This document shows, in pieces, positions 9,201 through 20,900 of a DNA stretch of 64,000 nt; the first letter of the stretch is position 1; every line of letters starts with the position of its first letter. The stretch is from contig JALMLS010000631.1 of NCBI GenBank assembly GCA_038496445.1, forward strand, positions 62,001 to 126,000, in the 5' to 3' direction. A program made the position numbers and the translations under genes. The stretch comes from Trichosphaerium sp. ATCC 40318. Taxonomy: Eukaryota; Discosea; Flabellinia; Trichosidae. The notes under the pieces are model-generated. The model saw only the letters and a program-made list of their open reading frames with translations, was not told where the DNA came from and did no database searches.

Positions 9201-12200
9201 TTAACGTGGCGGTTGTCCTCGGTTACCAGGTGGAGGCATCCAGCTGTAGCCCTGATGACCCGAGTAATCATAACCATCATAACTTGGGGAAACACCCATT
9301 GGTGCGCCATTGTAGTCATAAGGACTATTCCCTAAGCAAACTATTAAAACTTTGTCACGTTCATGAGTCTGTATCTTACCATAGGAACCAACGTTATGGT
9401 ACTGTTGATTAGTCCAAGAGCTACCTCCGTTATCATGCCACGAGTTATTTCCATGCCATGAATTAGCATGCCAAGAGTTAGACTGCCGTTGTTGTTCGTT
9501 AGGCACATTGACAGGGATACTAATGCTGCCCGTATCCGTATATCTATAGGAGGTTAGTCACTTCATTTACAATACAACCATGCCTTGGAGGAGCTGGCAT
9601 AGTTACTCTTTGTTCTCTCTCATCCACATCGGGTAGTTGGTTACTGTGTACGCTTCCACGGCGGGCACGTTGTTGAGATGATTCTCGCCTTTTAAGTGAT
9701 AAGTAATAAGTCATAAAATAGTTAAAGAGTTTGAAAATAAATACCTTCCATGTTGGCTTTGAACCTTGAACGAGTAACTTCTAGATCGTGTTCCTTGGTT
9801 TTTAGTGTTGTGTCTTCCACCAACAGAATTACGGCGGTGGTGAGTATTAGAACCTCTTGTGTTGCTTTGAACATGACGATTGTCACGTGACTCTCTTCTG
9901 TTGGATTGAGGGTGACGGTAATCCATGTCCTAATAATTTATAAATTTTTTTAAATCGTTACACCAGTAAACGCACCATAGAGGAACTAGAGTCACCGCTA
10001 GAATTTGAAATTTTTAGTGACTGGAAACTCTCTTGTAACCCTGAATCATTGTTTGTAGTTGTTGACTGGCCGCTAGAAGATCCAGATAATAAGTCCTCCT
10101 CACAAAAATCTGGATTCCAGTCTCCTATATCCCCTGCAGCTAGAGGCGCTGCTTCTGGAGCCTTTAAAAATATTAGCTCGAAAACACCTCACGAGCAAGC
10201 TTGGCGTACATCGTCAGGAGATAATGTTGTATTACGCTTTTTTCCTGCATCGGCTTTATGCTTTGCTCCACCTGGTGAGACATTTACAGTCGTATGTGTA
10301 TTATCTCTATTGCCTTCCCTTTTCAAACCTCCTGGTGGAACATTTGGTGAGTTACTCTTTTTCCCTTTTTGTTCACCACGTTTTCTCCCGCTTGTTTGTG
10401 TATTTGTTGTTCGTGGACCTTTTTGCCCTTTACGTTTTTTTTGCTGTTTTTGTGATTTTCTGTTATTTTTTTTCTTACCTTGTGCAGGTGAAGACTTTCG
10501 CCTTAAAGAATGATCAGTTGAAAACTACCAACAAATTTTTTGGTGTGGGGTTTTTAGCGGAGCGTACCGATTTTTGTTTCTATAAATATTAGTGTTATAT
10601 ACCGCCTTTGGACCCACAGATGGTGAAGTTAAACTGTAACTGCGTTTCTTACGCACGGGTTGCTGCTGTTGATGTGATTGCTGTTGCATACCATAACCCA
10701 TATCCCTGCCATATTGTAACGCGTGATTACCGTGCGTTGGCATTGCGTAAGCTTTTGGTAAAATCAATATAAAATTAGCAATTACTCCACAAGCGTACCT
10801 TGTGGCGGAGGATATCCCTGTGACCAAGCTGCTTGCTGTTGGTGATAGTAATATGCTTGCTATTTTTGTTTAGACCAAAAAGAAAAGCAAACAAAAAAAA
10901 AGCTTACCTGCTGTTGTTGGCCATTAAAATTAGGAGGTAATGGAGGTAATGGTACAGGCCTCGGTGGCGGTGGGCCATTGGGTAGTGGTTGCCCAGTAAT
11001 GAATGGATGGGCCAATAATTGATCAGCTGTCCACCGTTGTCTAGGATCCCAACAAAGCATAACCTTTACAAATTTAATTAAATCAGCGAACAACGGGTTA
11101 ATAGGCTCCTGTAGGCATCCACCTGGTGAGCTACACAAGCCCTTTATGTGACACGTGGCAGTTCCACACCAAAACACAAAAACGTACCGAAAGCATATCC
11201 AAGAATGTAGACCTCAGTTCCTTTTCGTCTTCTACCTCTTGCATTACCATGCCTTCTCGATACGCATAACTAAATATTATATCCTTTAAATCCTTGCTCC
11301 TGAAGTAATCTCTATATTCTGGAGCGTTTTGTTTTATAGAATTATCATGCTTCCATTGAGCGTCTGTCTTTAGACGCGTATTGCTATCAAAATGGTTCAA
11401 TACTTTATTACCGCGCTCTAAAATATGGCGAGGAGGAGGTCTAAGACTCATTAGCACAAACGACGAATTAGCAAAGCGAAAAATTTGTTTCTGTGAATAG
11501 CCAGCAAAATAGACCAGCCGTAGTTCCCAAAGATTGCGTGATAAATTTAATCTCTTTGCTCAAGTACCCTAATATTTCTATAAACCTCTGTAACATCCTA
11601 TGTTCATTCTGTCCAGGAAATAATGGAAGACCATAGAACAATTCAAACATTATACAGCCCAAAGACCAAATATCTAAAGCTCTATTACTTTCTCTGCAAC
11701 TAGACATACTCGTCATGTATTTACGCACCAATAGGAACATAATAGCCTGAACCAAGTATAACTTCAGGTGATCTATAAAACCGGGATTGAATGTAGGAGT
11801 AACTAAAGCGCCGATAAGTGAACAAAAATCGTATACCCAAACAAAACGCCATTTCACCAAAGTGACGTTTTTCGGCAGTTTTGGAAGCTTTGAGGATTTA
11901 ATAATAACTTACGGTGCACGGAAGCTATAACAAGCAGATCCAAAGTCAATCACCTTGAGTCTTGTCCCATTACTACACTGATCAGCGCCAATATCCTGAA
12001 AATATTTTGAAAAAGTAGTACCTAACAAGTAGTATATTCTCCGGTTTTAGATCACAATGTATCACGTGAACTTCGCGTAGTGCTACGAGTGCTAGTTGAA
12101 AAAAATTTAATATAAAATTACTACGGCGTAGAGTACATTTGAGGAGTTGTCGTGTGAAGTGGCGAATTAATTTCAAGGAGAAGCCCTTGTGATTATTTGA

Positions 12201-13450
12201 TACGAGCAAATCATAAAGGCTAACACTACGCAGAAGTTTAGCATACATGTTTTAAAATTGCTACGTAAGTGCACAAATATAAAATAAAAAATGATTATTT
12301 TGATCTTTTAGCGATAAATATAATGACAAGTGTCCACCCCATCACGTACCCTAAAAGCTCAAATACCATACAAAGGTGGTTTCGGTAAATAAAACAGTCC
12401 AATAAGCGCACTATGGGATACTGATCGGGATCATAAACGCTGTTGAGCTTTAAAATTGTGAGAACAAACCCTTTACGTAAAAATCAAAAAAAAAAATTTG
12501 TACCATCTTCAGTATGGATACTTCGACAAGACCTACGTAGTATTTAATAATCTGATCAATTTGAAATTCATTTCCCAAAAAAAGCTTACCTTGACTCAAA
12601 TACGCAGGGAGGTTTTTAACAATCTTTAGTGCTACCATTTGCTTTGTCTCTGGTTCGAAACACTTTACAACTTGACCAAAAGATCCTTGTCCTAGTACAT
12701 CCATGACAATGTATCTAGTAATTTTTTTATTTAGTACAACAGTAGACGCAATCAAAAAAAAAGTTTAAATCAAAGTGCCGTGAGAACAAAAAAGGCAAAT
12801 GGTAAAAACAAATGGGCACTATAAGATTCGCCAAAGCAGCACGCAAAACGTTTATAATGTCCAACTCCGGAGTGATTTATTGCTTTGCAATAAAAAAACA
12901 CCGAAACGGTTGATAAAAACGTTTGAAGGTGGAATTGGCAGACTTTAACTGAAGCCCATGTTTGGCGTCGCTCTAGTAGTTTTTCGTGCGTTTTTGTACG
13001 TACCTTGCTCTATTGCCAATAATAACGTCGTTTACGTATAATATATAGTTGTGCTCCACGTTGTCGTGCCCTCCGTTAGTTTCGGACGGCTCAGATGGCT
13101 TTGTGAGCACTCGTCGTGGATTGTTATTAACTGAGTAACCAAATTCGTTGTTCAAAGCTTGTAATGTGGTTATTAATCCTACTGTTAATTTTCTGACTAT
13201 CTAGCGGCGGACTGTTAGCGATGTAAGAGATCCACATTTTACTTACATTTCCGGTGACAGGATAGCTACTAGAGGCTCCAATTCCGCCCCCCGTATTTTT
13301 GTTAGTTTTTGTGAGTGTATTTTCGTTCTGCCTATCAAGGAACCCCTGATCGGTTCGTTTAAAAGCCCCCGTTCTAAATTGCCCTTGAAAGCACTTCGAA
13401 AGGTCTGGAGGCTCTGGTCCATAAGCCTGAGGCGCATTATATGCAGTCAT
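9201..13450 (-). CDS. YAK1-like dual-specificity (DYRK family) protein kinase
   Basis: Start ATG at 13450 ([19 protein letters not shown]). The segment before the kinase domain reads [19 protein letters not shown] then YILYVNDVI, the conserved DYRK-homology box of Yak1. Kinase motifs in order: [13 protein letters not shown] (Gly loop), VALKIVKN (ATP-binding Lys), [15 protein letters not shown] (catalytic loop with the DYRK Cys), [11 protein letters not shown], then [16 protein letters not shown] (activation loop with the YxY autophosphorylation site), [15 protein letters not shown] and [19 protein letters not shown]. The tail is Pro-, Gln- and Asn-rich, then Lys/Arg-rich with SH/WH repeats, and ends GNRGQPPR at 9201. 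Yak1 kinases restrain growth downstream of nutrient signalling. A long intron (about 300 bases near 12710-13015) separates the DH box from the Gly loop. One tail intron (9544-9583) appears to be GC-AG. Confidence 0.93.
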
Positions 13451-13945
13451 GCGCTTTGGGTGTTATAAATACAGTTTCGCTTTAATCCCGGCCACTTGGT
13501 AAACATAGACACACCGACCGGGCTATACAAGAATCTCTGAAAAAAGCGACTAAAAGTTGACTTATCTTGCAACCGCTGTTGTAAACTAACTGCTGCACGC
13601 TCCAACTCCCAACTGTGTCGTGACGCGTACACTTCTCGCGAAACTCCATTTGGATCACCTCAGGTCATCTGTCAAAAATGGTTTGCGTAATTATTGCACG
13701 GCGTTGTAGCATCACGTCCCTTTTTAGTTTGTTGAATGTCAAACTTTGCCACCGAAAAAGTTGCTGCTTTCTAACTTTAGCCTTGAGAGACTCTGACTCG
13801 TTAACGTAAGATTTGGGCGTCGGTTTCGCCCTGATGACACTTTAAGCAGTACAAGCTGTTGTTTAAGTATTTTATGTTTCCCTTTTTCTTCTTTTTTCTC
13901 GAGCGCGCTGTTGAATGCACTCAATAACATCCAGGCTTTATTCAT
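13447..13945 (-). CDS. possible small gene(s), tentative
   Basis: Two short minus-strand frames lie upstream of the kinase. The one at 13739-13945 begins with a true ATG (MNKAWMLLSAFNSALEKKEE) and gives 68 residues, helical then basic. The one at 13447-13632 lacks an ATG but reads LQQRLQDKSTFSRFFQRFL and SPVGVSMFTKWPGLKRN, which looks coding. They may be exons of one small gene whose junction I could not place, or leader sequence of the kinase mRNA. No family recognised. Confidence 0.25.
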
Positions 13946-14037
13946 TGCGATTAAGCACTCTCACAGGTTCGTACGTAGTCAACATGTCTTAATCACAACA
14001 CATAGGTCATAGAAGAATTCCAACACGTTACACGCGC

Positions 14038-16443
14038 ATGGTACGCAATTAATTGTAATTTAAATTCTTTGTGCCTAAAACTATTAGGAAACAACGGCGC
14101 AAACAGTTGATGCTCCCAAGCAAGGCGTAAAACGTAAATACAAAGCGATTGTAAATAATGTCAACAAATTCATTAACGAAAAAAAATTCTCTAAACTGCT
14201 TGATGCCAACGACGTTTCATACACTCGTGCGAAGAAGATTAGCTCTAAGAAATGGGGAGAAGTTACATTTGAAGTACGGGCGATATTGTACCACAACTTG
14301 TTTACAGTTGATAGAGCGAGGAGTTGATGAACGCCGCACTACCAAAAATATCTGAAATATTCTTTAGAGGAGAAAAATTCAAAGCTACACCAAAAATTGA
14401 TAAACAAGAATACAAGAAATCAACTACTGATAACCGCCCTCGTAAACCAATGCCAACTGATATCAGAGATGTTGTTACACCATGGCACAAGTACATAATA
14501 TCTACATTATGCTAACATCTGACTGACACGTGGTAGCATACCTTACGATCAACAACTCATCAAGAAGGGAAGACACATCCGTGATATTTTAATTAAAGTT
14601 GTCAAGACAACAAAAAAGGACAGCAGACATGGAAGAATGCCAAGTTGGATATTAGAGTACGAACTATTTGAAGCATTGTCATTGGATCAATTAAAACTCT
14701 TAGTAATCCTAAAACTGCATGTGCATTTGAGGGTGTTCGTGAATCTCCTGCGAAAGAAGGATACAGGAACAAGTGCTCTTACACTGTTGGCCCGTACGCT
14801 ATCATGTATGCTTCATTCCTTTGTTGATTGTTTGCAGTGACATTGATGGTAAGATAGCGATTGGTTTTCAGCTTGGCAGAACTGAGACTGGTTGTAATGT
14901 CACCGCGGTATTTCATTCTTTTTTGGCAATGAGTTTCTCAATCAGTTTTAGACACCTTACGATTGCGTTCACATTAGCGACATTGACAAGAAAGTAATTA
15001 AGGAGTTACAAGTGTTTGTAGAGAAATCAGGGCACAAAGAATGGGATAAATATGCTCACACTGGATTCTGGCGTAAAATTGTTCTACGTAGTACAACGTT
15101 AGGAGATGGTGAGCGAAGGTTTTTTCACAAAGAAATTGAGCTTATATTTTGTAGTATTGTTGGTGGCGCAAGTCAATCCGAAAGAATTAGAACCTGAGCA
15201 ATATGAATCTTTTAAGAAAGAGTTTGCTAGTTATGCACAAGAAAATATTAAAGATATAACAAGTTTATACTTGCAAGAATATGAGGTAAGAAAAGAACTT
15301 TTGATTACAATCAATTTTATCGCTCTATCTTTATTTTTTTTTGTGATTGTTTATTTCTACATTTAAGGGTATATCAAATGTCGCTGATGCGGATGCTCCT
15401 ATGATTAATTTGTTTGGTAAAAAACATATTTATGAGAATCTATGCGGTCTTAAGTACGCAATTATCACAAGGTTATAGCGCTCATAGAATCACAGATTTC
15501 GCATTTCTCCAACAGCTTTCTTTCAAACCAATATTGCAGCAACAGAAGTTCTGTATGGTATTGTAAAAGAATGGGCTGGAGAAGCTGGCCCGGAAACTAC
15601 TGTTTTTGACATTTGCTGTGGCACAGGGACAATTGGTATGTCTCTCACTGAGTTGTGAGACTGTAACTTACTGTTTTAATAGGATTAAGTATGGCGAAGG
15701 GTGCCAAGAGATTAATAGGTGCTGAAATTTGTGAAGAAGCTGTAGAAGATGCCATCGAAAATGCTAAAACCAATGGTTAGGCTTGTATCATTGCTTAATT
15801 TCTCTAAGACTGTGTAGGTGTTACTAATGCGACTTTTATTGCTGGAAAAGCTGAATCCACTATGCTTCAACATCTGGGAGAAGCTTATGGTGATACAAAT
15901 GTGATTGGTATACTGTATCTTTGTCGACAAATTTTTTTGTTGCTTTTTTTCAAAAGATTAGTTTTGTCCTTAACTTACACAAGCGATCCACCTCGTGCGG
16001 GAATGCATGGAAAAATTTTGAAAGCAATAAGAGATTGTAAATCTTTGAAGGTAGAATTGGTAGTGTTTTGGACTTGTCCTGATTAGTTCTTTGTAGCGCT
16101 TAGTTTACGTATCGTGTAACCCACCAGCATTTGTGCAAGATGCTGCAAAGTACGCCAATTTTATTACACTAAAAAAACCACTAACTGTTCTAATAGGTTG
16201 TGCAAAGCACCATCAAATGCTTGGAGTGGTGTTCCATTTAAACCAGTAAAAGCTGTCGCAGTTGACATGTTCCCTCACACAAAACATGAAGAATTGGTAG
16301 TCTTATTTGAACGAAACGAAGAGTTTATCAAGAAGAATGTCGTTGCTGATTTTAAGGCTGCTACTGCTGAAGTGAAGGATGCTGAAATGACAAATGCAGA
16401 ACAACCGACCGAGGTTAAGGACGAACCAAAAGCTTCGTCATGA
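14038..16443 (+). CDS. TRMT2A: tRNA (uracil-5-)-methyltransferase, TRMT2A type
   Basis: Follows the order of human TRMT2A. A degenerate RRM-like N-terminus (VSYTRAKKISSKKWGEVTFE) is followed by DIRDVVTPWHK then PYDQQLIKKGRHIRDILIK, a substrate-binding region containing KNKCEF-type sequence that I could not fully reassemble, and the SAM site FDICCGTGTIGLSMAKGAKR. Next come IGAEICEEAVEDAIENAK, the DPPRAGMHGKILKAIRDC motif, VYVSCNP with the catalytic Cys, and LCKAPSNAWSGVPFKPVKAV with DMFPHTKHEELVVLFER. The enzyme makes m5U54 in the T loop of tRNAs. The first exon is just the ATG at 14038-14040: the donor GTACGC starts at 14041 and the reading frame resumes at 14088 with ETTAQTVDAPKQG. The tail after FER is acidic and short. 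Some middle exon borders are approximate. Confidence 0.92.
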
Positions 16444-16481
16444 TTAAGTCTATTCCAAATCATAAAAGTTTGTAAAACAGA

Positions 16482-17821
16482 ATGCTGAAATTGCGTCCAG
16501 GTTTTGCCAACACCGCTTGCCGGCGAGGTGACAATAAATGAAAGGCGTTTCACCTTTTAAAACCTTTATTAGATACTATTACACCAGTAAAACGTACTAA
16601 CCGTGTTTCTCGTCATCCTGTCGTACTCTATTACTGTACAGACATTTCTGCTCGATTTGATGAAGCTGGTAAAAGCTTTGGCGTAAAAACGCTCGATGAG
16701 TGGTACAATAGATCTGGAGTCGATTTGATGCCAGCAGACGCCCGTTATGTACATGAGTAGGTTGTTTTGCGCTTATTGATCGCTTACTATTTTAGACGTC
16801 ACAATGGATCCTTTGCGAGTGCGCTGTGCACCATTTACCCACACTACAATTGGCAGTTGTGGAATTTCGAGTACAAAGATCTTTTCTACCTTTAAAATTA
16901 CTCATCGCTTTCAGTCAAGTACCAAAGCACGTTTGGGTATCGTTATACGCTCAACGCTTAAAGTTTGACAAAATCGCTGAGCAGCTTGGTATAAAAGCAT
17001 GCCATGACTGGTATGATGTCCGAAAAGAGAGCGTACTCTTATTTGGCGCTAGTGGCATTTTAAACAGGTACACATCACAATTATGGCACGTGCTTACTCT
17101 AGATAGACACAGTTGGAGTCTGGTTGTTGCGTTGCAAACATTGTATCCGGACTTTCCGTGGGACACAGATGAGTTCAGAAGGAGGTGAGTTGCTGCTCGC
17201 ATTAGAGTATCTAAGAACTGTCTAAATAGAACGTCAAAAAGACGTGCAAAAGCATTAAAAGCACTATATAAACGACCAACACGTAAGACGATTGTGGATG
17301 TGAAAAAAAAAGAGGAATCGTTGCTTATGAAGCTGAAGCGTAAGGCTTGGCTTGCTATTGCCATGGCACAGCTTGATGCACCAAGGCCTCTGTATGCTTA
17401 ATTGCGCTGGAAGACATTTACCTAATTTTACTTAAGGAAAAAGAAGTCCCGCCCTAATGGTTATTGGCAACGCAGTATCAAGGTAGTGGAGTTCTTAAAA
17501 AAGGTTGAAAAGGCACTAAACATCACTGACATTGGTTCATGGTGAGTTTCCAGTGAGCCCATATTCGTATTAAAGTATAACAGGTATCGGGTTTCTAGAC
17601 CGCAATTGGTAGTCATGGGCGGATCTGGTGTTATAAGGTATTGGCCGCACGTACTACAAAACGCCTATCCAGAATACAGTTGGGATTTTGATAGATTTGC
17701 AACGCAACATAGGCGGGCTGAGCAAAGGTATAATTCAATAGGCGTTACTTTTCTGACACTGAAAAGGGTGTTGAAGCATCATACCACAAAACTTTTCGTG
17801 CTTCCTCATGCCTCTGATTGA
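16482..17821 (+). CDS. three-repeat 'WY' protein (no nuclease domain)
   Basis: Three copies of a unit of about 70-80 residues. Each has a helix, then (L/H)-D-(E/D)-W-Y, a short strand, G-x-x-G-(I/V)-(L/I)-x-R, then about 10 residues to AL-x-x-x-YP-x-(Y/F)-x-W and an aromatic end. Visible copies: KTLDEWYNRSGVDLM to LCTIYPHYNWQLWNF (16560-16880); IKACHDWYDVRKESV to LQTLYPDFPWDTDEF (16920-17190); ITDIGSWYRVSRPQL to NAYPEYSWDFDRF (17440-17740). A Lys/Arg-rich linker separates copies 2 and 3. A start at 16482 gives MLKLRPGFANTACRR, Arg-rich without acidic residues, like a mitochondrial presequence. The same unit occurs four times in the minus-strand gene at 44-46 kb, there with a nuclease-like C-terminus. 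Each copy is split by introns at similar places. Function unknown; a nucleic-acid-binding solenoid is a hypothesis. Confidence 0.7.
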
Positions 17822-17981
17822 ATGCATTGCGCACATCATTGAACGTTTGTGTAGAAATACTTTGAAATACGTACGCTACAAAACATTAACTTAAGTTGTT
17901 AAGACAACCTAATTTTATTCTTCTAATTTAGCCGAATTTTTGTGATTTATTTATCCAGTGACACCTCACAATACGCATCAA

Positions 17982-20900
17982 ATGGATTTTAAATCGTGCG
18001 TGGTAAACTTCCATGGCATACCACGCGATACACAACAAGTTTTAACTGACGCTATTAAAAAACTCGGTGGTACAGTAAACTATGTGTTTGGGAAGCAGGT
18101 ACCACCTCCATGCCCATTTATACCCTAACTACGTCAAAGACTACGCATTTAGTAACAACAACCAAAATTTTGTCGGCAAACGGTTATAAAATCCAACAAG
18201 CCAAAAAGCGTGGCGTAAACATCCTATTGGAGGCCCAAATAAGAAAAGTCATAGAAGCTGGAGAAGTTCAAGCTAAAAAAACACAAGCATTGCAAGCACC
18301 TATTTTAGACGCAGGTACCATCTTTGCAAACTAAACGATATTGTTTAAACCTTGGTAGATACGGGTAGTAGCATAATCACGTTTCACAACAACAAAGCTC
18401 CGGGAACGAAAGGTGCGTTATGGTTATCCTGTTAATTTGTATTCACGCGATCGGATAGCACCTCCTAGTATCAATTTATTACTACCAGACTCTGGAAGGT
18501 GTCACGGGACGTACCAGGTCGGCGTCTACGGGCTAAACTTTAACGGTACGAATCTTGTTCACAAAAAGTAAGTAACTGATTTTCTTATTTAGCTACAAAA
18601 CGGCTCCAGTTACGTTTTGGAAAACGTGTGTGTAAGGAACTTGAGTACCATGCTCCCACAGCCATTATTGCTACAATCCACGCAGACGACATTTTGGTAC
18701 CAACAGATAAAAAAACACAATACTTTGCTGACTTGTGTTTGAGCCTGGAAACGTTCATGTATCAGCTTCTAACGATGGTGGAAAAACTTATGGCCCTTCG
18801 TGCCGTTTCAGGTTTTATGGTACAAAGAGATTCAGAACACCTTTTACGTGTAGATGCTCTTACTGACTGTTGTAGATGATGTAAATGCTCTGTTACCTTC
18901 AAATACAAAAGATGAAAATGCAGCTGTACTGTCAGGCCAATTAATGAACTTAAGGCGTAGCATATATGCTCTAAAGGCAGGTATGAACAACATTGAGCAG
19001 CTTGAGATGACCATGGTTGGCGAAATCTCAAAAATGGGCATCGATATTATGCCTCTAAATGGTAAAGATACTGCACCTCAAGTCAACCACCGCGCTGCTA
19101 TTTTACCACCTGCATCAAAACCAAAAAGAGTGGACATTACCAAACCTTCCGAACCAGATGGTAAGCTCGTATACAAACAACTTTCTGATTGTGTTTTTTT
19201 AGCTGGTAACCCAACAACAAAGCAAAATGTTGTATCAAAAGGAGCTCTGAAAGATCGAGAAATACATATCTTTATATCATCACCTTTCAAAGTACGCCTT
19301 TCAAATATCATGTGCTTTTTTTAATCAGTGTAGGATATGGTAGAGGAGCGCGATTTATTTGTAAAACGTATCATCCCCAAACTACGCAAAATGTATGAAT
19401 TATTTTCTCTACAGTGTAACTAAATCATTTTTAAAGATGCTCAGAAAGGGATGTACTTCTCAGTTTCGTTGACCTCCGCTGGGGCGTCACTGACGCTCAA
19501 GCAAAACAGGCCACGTCTCTACTTCTGTGCCTAAGGGAGGTTGAAAAATGTAATATTTTTATTGGTCTCTATGGCGAACGTTATGGATGGTACTTACACT
19601 AAATGAGTAAAAAGCGCTCATAATCTATTACAGGTGCTTGTCTGAAAATGCATTCTCAAACCCAACAAAGGAAGATGAACTACTCAAGAGATCTATTGAC
19701 TTTGCTACCAAGGAGGTTCCTTGGGTCAATAATTACAGGGATAGGTCTGTGACTGAAATGGAAATGAGAATGGTACCTTTTTTCTTGGTGGAGACTGTTT
19801 ATTAACCTACTGCCAGGTGCTTGACAATCACCACCAAGGAACCGACAAGGCATGCTGGTTTTACTTGCGCGATGAATACTACGTCGAGAGCGTAGACAAG
19901 GATAAGCATTTATTCACATCAGAAAGTAAATACCACAAAGGCATTCTTGATAATCTAAAGAGTGATATCCAAAAGAGCCAATTTCCTCATACGGAATATG
20001 CCAGGTAGTTCATTAAAAGCTAACTAAATCCTAATGTGTTTCTAGACCACATTGCTTTGCAGAAGAAGTTGGTGAACACTTAGAAGAATACATTGACAAA
20101 CTGTTCCCTGAAGGCACGTGATATGTAATCTACCTCCTTACTTACTTTTTCAAAGGCTCTGGACTGGAACCTTTCTACAAGGAGCAATTCCAACATCAGA
20201 TGTATGGACGTACACTAACACGTGTGTACCTACCAACCGAAAAGTATTTTATGGAATTGGATCGTTACGCTTCAACGAACACAACCATGCCTTTGGTTGT
20301 TCACGGACCGGTACACAATTAAAAAAGAAAGTGCATACCTCCTTACAATACAATAGAGTGGTATTGGTAAGTCAGCATTGCTAGCCAACTGGACCGTGCG
20401 ATACAAAGAACATCACCCTGAAGACGTGGTGATCGAGCATTACATTGGTTGTTCACCATCATCCAATAATCACTGTTTGATGATGCGTCGTATCATGGAT
20501 GAGCTTCAAGAAGAACTTGGCGACAAGACAAAGGATATTCCTTCCAAACCTGACGAAATTGAAAAAGTTTTTGCGAGGTGGTTGGAAACAACACTTGTCC
20601 GAAACAAACGATCAAAACTGGTTTTGGTAATACTTATCAATGCGTTGTTTAACATACTAACTATTGAATAGGTAATAGATGGTCTTGATAGCTTGGATAA
20701 TACATCTAAAGCTCATAATCTACTGTGGCTACCTGTGAACTTCCCAACACTTGTTCGTGTTATTATGTCAACGGTACGAGTTTGCTTTTATCAGTAGCTA
20801 AAACCTTATCACTTAGTCTCCTGGTGACTCATTAGAGGCTGCTCAACGACGTAGTTACCCAATGTTGGCTATAGAACCCCTTGGTCAAGCACAGCGTGTC

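Noticed and set aside
10049-10592. Two overlapping plus-strand open frames of 154 and 122 codons
   Set aside because: They are antisense to the Lys/Gly/Ser-rich tail of the YAK1-like kinase, whose minus-strand frame is continuous through this stretch; their composition is only the complement.
10860-11177. Possible frameshift in the kinase C-lobe
   Set aside because: The apparent break is an intron with the usual TAG end; the kinase subdomain XI motif resumes in frame.
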